A stretch of DNA of 5,575 nt, from positions 1 through 5,575 of the forward strand of contig DAHVVW010000160.1 of assembly GCA_027357125.1 (NCBI GenBank), read 5' to 3'. Source of the stretch: Clostridiales bacterium (GTDB taxonomy: Bacteria > Bacillota > Desulfitobacteriia > Desulfitobacteriales > Desulfitobacteriaceae). The notes beneath the pieces were generated by a model. It made no database searches. It worked only from the letters and a program-made list of their open reading frames with translations, and was not told the DNA's origin. Positions 4,664 through 5,575 of the stretch are shown here, one piece after another. How positions within the stretch are numbered: position 1 is the stretch's first letter; each line of letters opens with the position of its first letter. Made by a program: the position numbers and the translations under genes.

Positions 4664-5575
4664 TTAACCTTCCTGATTACTGAACGAATACTCACCCTCA
4701 GAACCGATATCCACCACGATCTGCTCTCCTTCCCTGAATTCCCCCTGCAGCAATTTCAGAGCCAGCGGGTTTTGCAGGCGCTGCTGAATAACCCGTTTCA
4801 GAGGGCGGGCACCGTAGATAGGATCATACCCTTCCTGTGCCAAGCGCACACGCGCAGCTTCAGTCAGTTCAAGGGAAAGCTTGCGTTCTACCAAGCGGCG
4901 GCGCAAGAGAGTGAGCTGGATGTCCACGATCCGCCCGATATGCTCTTGACCCAGGGGATGAAAGACAATGATTTCATCGAGACGGTTAAGGAATTCTGGC
5001 CTAAAGTAATGGCGCAGTTCTTCGTGCACCCGTGAGCGCACCGCTTCCTGGCCTGCTCCACTATGCGTCAATTCCTGAATCGTTGGGCTGGCTATATTGC
5101 TAGTGAGAATAACCACTGTGTTTTTGAAATTAATCATCCGACCTTGCCCATCCGTCAAACGCCCATCATCCAAGAGCTGTAAGAGGACATTAAAAACATC
5201 GGTGTGCGCCTTTTCCACTTCGTCAAAAAGTATTACACTGTACGGACGCCTGCGCACCGCTTCTGTGAGCTGCCCTCCTTCTTCATATCCGACATACCCG
5301 GGTGGAGCCCCGAGCAAGCGAGCTACGGAGTGCTTCTCCATATATTCGGACATATCTATGCGCACTAAGGCCTGATCATCATCAAAGAGAAACTCAGCCA
5401 AAGCCCTTGCCAGTTCTGTTTTTCCGACCCCGGTCGGGCCGAGGAACAGAATCCACAGCTCCTGATTGACGTCCTCCACAAAGCCGTCGAGCGGCGCGCG
5501 GGCGTGGACGCACCCGGCCCGCGCGCACTGGTGAAACACTGGGCGCAAGCGCCGTAGAAGCGGCTCGCTACCGCC
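4664..5575 (-). CDS. clpB: ClpB disaggregase, C-terminal part (5' end missing or aberrant)
   Basis: ClpB is the hexameric AAA+ chaperone that, with DnaK, pulls proteins out of aggregates. Only its second ATPase module (D2) and C-terminal domain lie here, about one third of the usual ~860 residues. In order it shows Walker A GPTGVGKT (5440-5417), the pore loop GYVGYEEGG, Walker [12 protein letters not shown], sensor 1 TSN, the arginine finger region [11 protein letters not shown], and sensor 2 GARPLKR in the D2-small domain. All key residues are intact and the natural C-terminus is present. The frame stays open to the window edge, but upstream of about 5450 it does not look like ClpB: the expected 'RAGL.DPNRPIGSF' before Walker A is replaced by unrelated residues (for example [14 protein letters not shown]). 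Base composition changes at the same point, so 5450-5575 may not be native to this gene. The TTG at 5548 is not a believable start. The ClpB call for 4664-5449 is firm; ClpC or ClpA are less likely given the [23 protein letters not shown] style and C-terminal domain. Confidence 0.9.
   Translation of the reverse strand, partial: GGSEPLLRRLRPVFHQCARAGCVHARAPLDGFVEDVNQELWILFLGPTGVGKTELARALAEFLFDDDQALVRIDMSEYMEKHSVARLLGAPPGYVGYEEGGQLTEAVRRRPYSVILFDEVEKAHTDVFNVLLQLLDDGRLTDGQGRMINFKNTVVILTSNIASPTIQELTHSGAGQEAVRSRVHEELRHYFRPEFLNRLDEIIVFHPLGQEHIGRIVDIQLTLLRRRLVERKLSLELTEAARVRLAQEGYDPIYGARPLKRVIQQRLQNPLALKLLQGEFREGEQIVVDIGSEGEYSFSNQEG
5455..5575. other. GC-rich segment of foreign appearance at the right edge
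   Basis: The last 115 bases (5461-5575) contain 82 G+C (71%), against 60 of 120 (50%) just before. The minus-strand frame continues from clpB without a stop but loses ClpB similarity. The plus strand is also open here up to a TAG at 5555-5557, reading in part [19 protein letters not shown] and [10 protein letters not shown]. That could be the C-terminus of a gene from a high-GC genome. Neither product was recognised. A chimeric sequence end is the simplest reading; a genuine rearrangement is possible. Confidence 0.6.

Noticed and set aside
4772..5375. Plus-strand open frames opposite clpB
   Set aside because: They are antisense to intact, highly conserved AAA+ motifs and have no family features.
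5458..5557. Plus-strand coding tail ending in TAG at the right edge
   Set aside because: The frame is open and plausible in composition, but it is short, unrecognised, and lies in a segment whose authenticity is doubtful, so it is described only as part of the GC-rich anomaly.

Overview
The window looks like chromosomal DNA from a low-to-mid GC, endospore-forming Firmicute, most likely a Clostridia/Peptococcaceae-type anaerobe. Grounds: strong purine-rich Shine-Dalgarno sites before nearly every gene, a CotF-like (spore-coat/ferritin-like) small gene pair, a DivIVA-like protein, a YfhP/YdjM-type membrane hydrolase, and a long UbiD-family decarboxylase of the menaquinone (SCO4490-like) type. 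The lineage is inferred from protein style, not from a marker gene.

Layout, left to right. A strong minus-strand terminator (21-67) ends a minus-strand gene for a YfhP/YdjM-like membrane-bound metal-dependent hydrolase (95-1042). Its best start is a CTG codon, and an extended -10 promoter lies upstream at about 1121-1129. A second strong terminator (1172-1212) closes a two-gene minus-strand operon of 67- and 69-residue helical CotF-like proteins (1250-1453 and 1466-1675). A 152-bp divergent intergenic region separates this operon from a plus-strand DivIVA-like coiled-coil gene (1828-2361). The 3' end of that gene overlaps, tail to tail, a minus-strand DUF2007-type gene with a C-terminal membrane anchor (2314-2712). 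Behind it on the same strand lie a 589-residue UbiD-family decarboxylase (2775-4544), a hairpin terminator (4591-4619), and the C-terminal AAA+ D2 module of ClpB (4664 to the right edge).

The UbiD-like enzyme and the DUF2007 protein may share a transcript, as the gap is 62 bp with no clear terminator. The other genes look like independent housekeeping or sporulation units. They cover protein disaggregation, prenyl-FMN-dependent decarboxylation, cell-pole or division scaffolding, spore coat, and membrane maintenance. I see no defence system, mobile element, CRISPR array, tRNA or rRNA.

The most anomalous feature is the last ~120 bases (about 5455-5575). Base composition jumps to about 71% GC and the reading frame stops resembling ClpB just before the D2 Walker A motif. 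This looks like a chimeric or rearranged sequence end rather than native clpB. Other points worth a look are the CTG start, the pair of half-size CotF-like proteins, and the convergent gene overlap with a terminator-like hairpin inside the opposing gene. I did not find convincing evidence of a previously undescribed system here.
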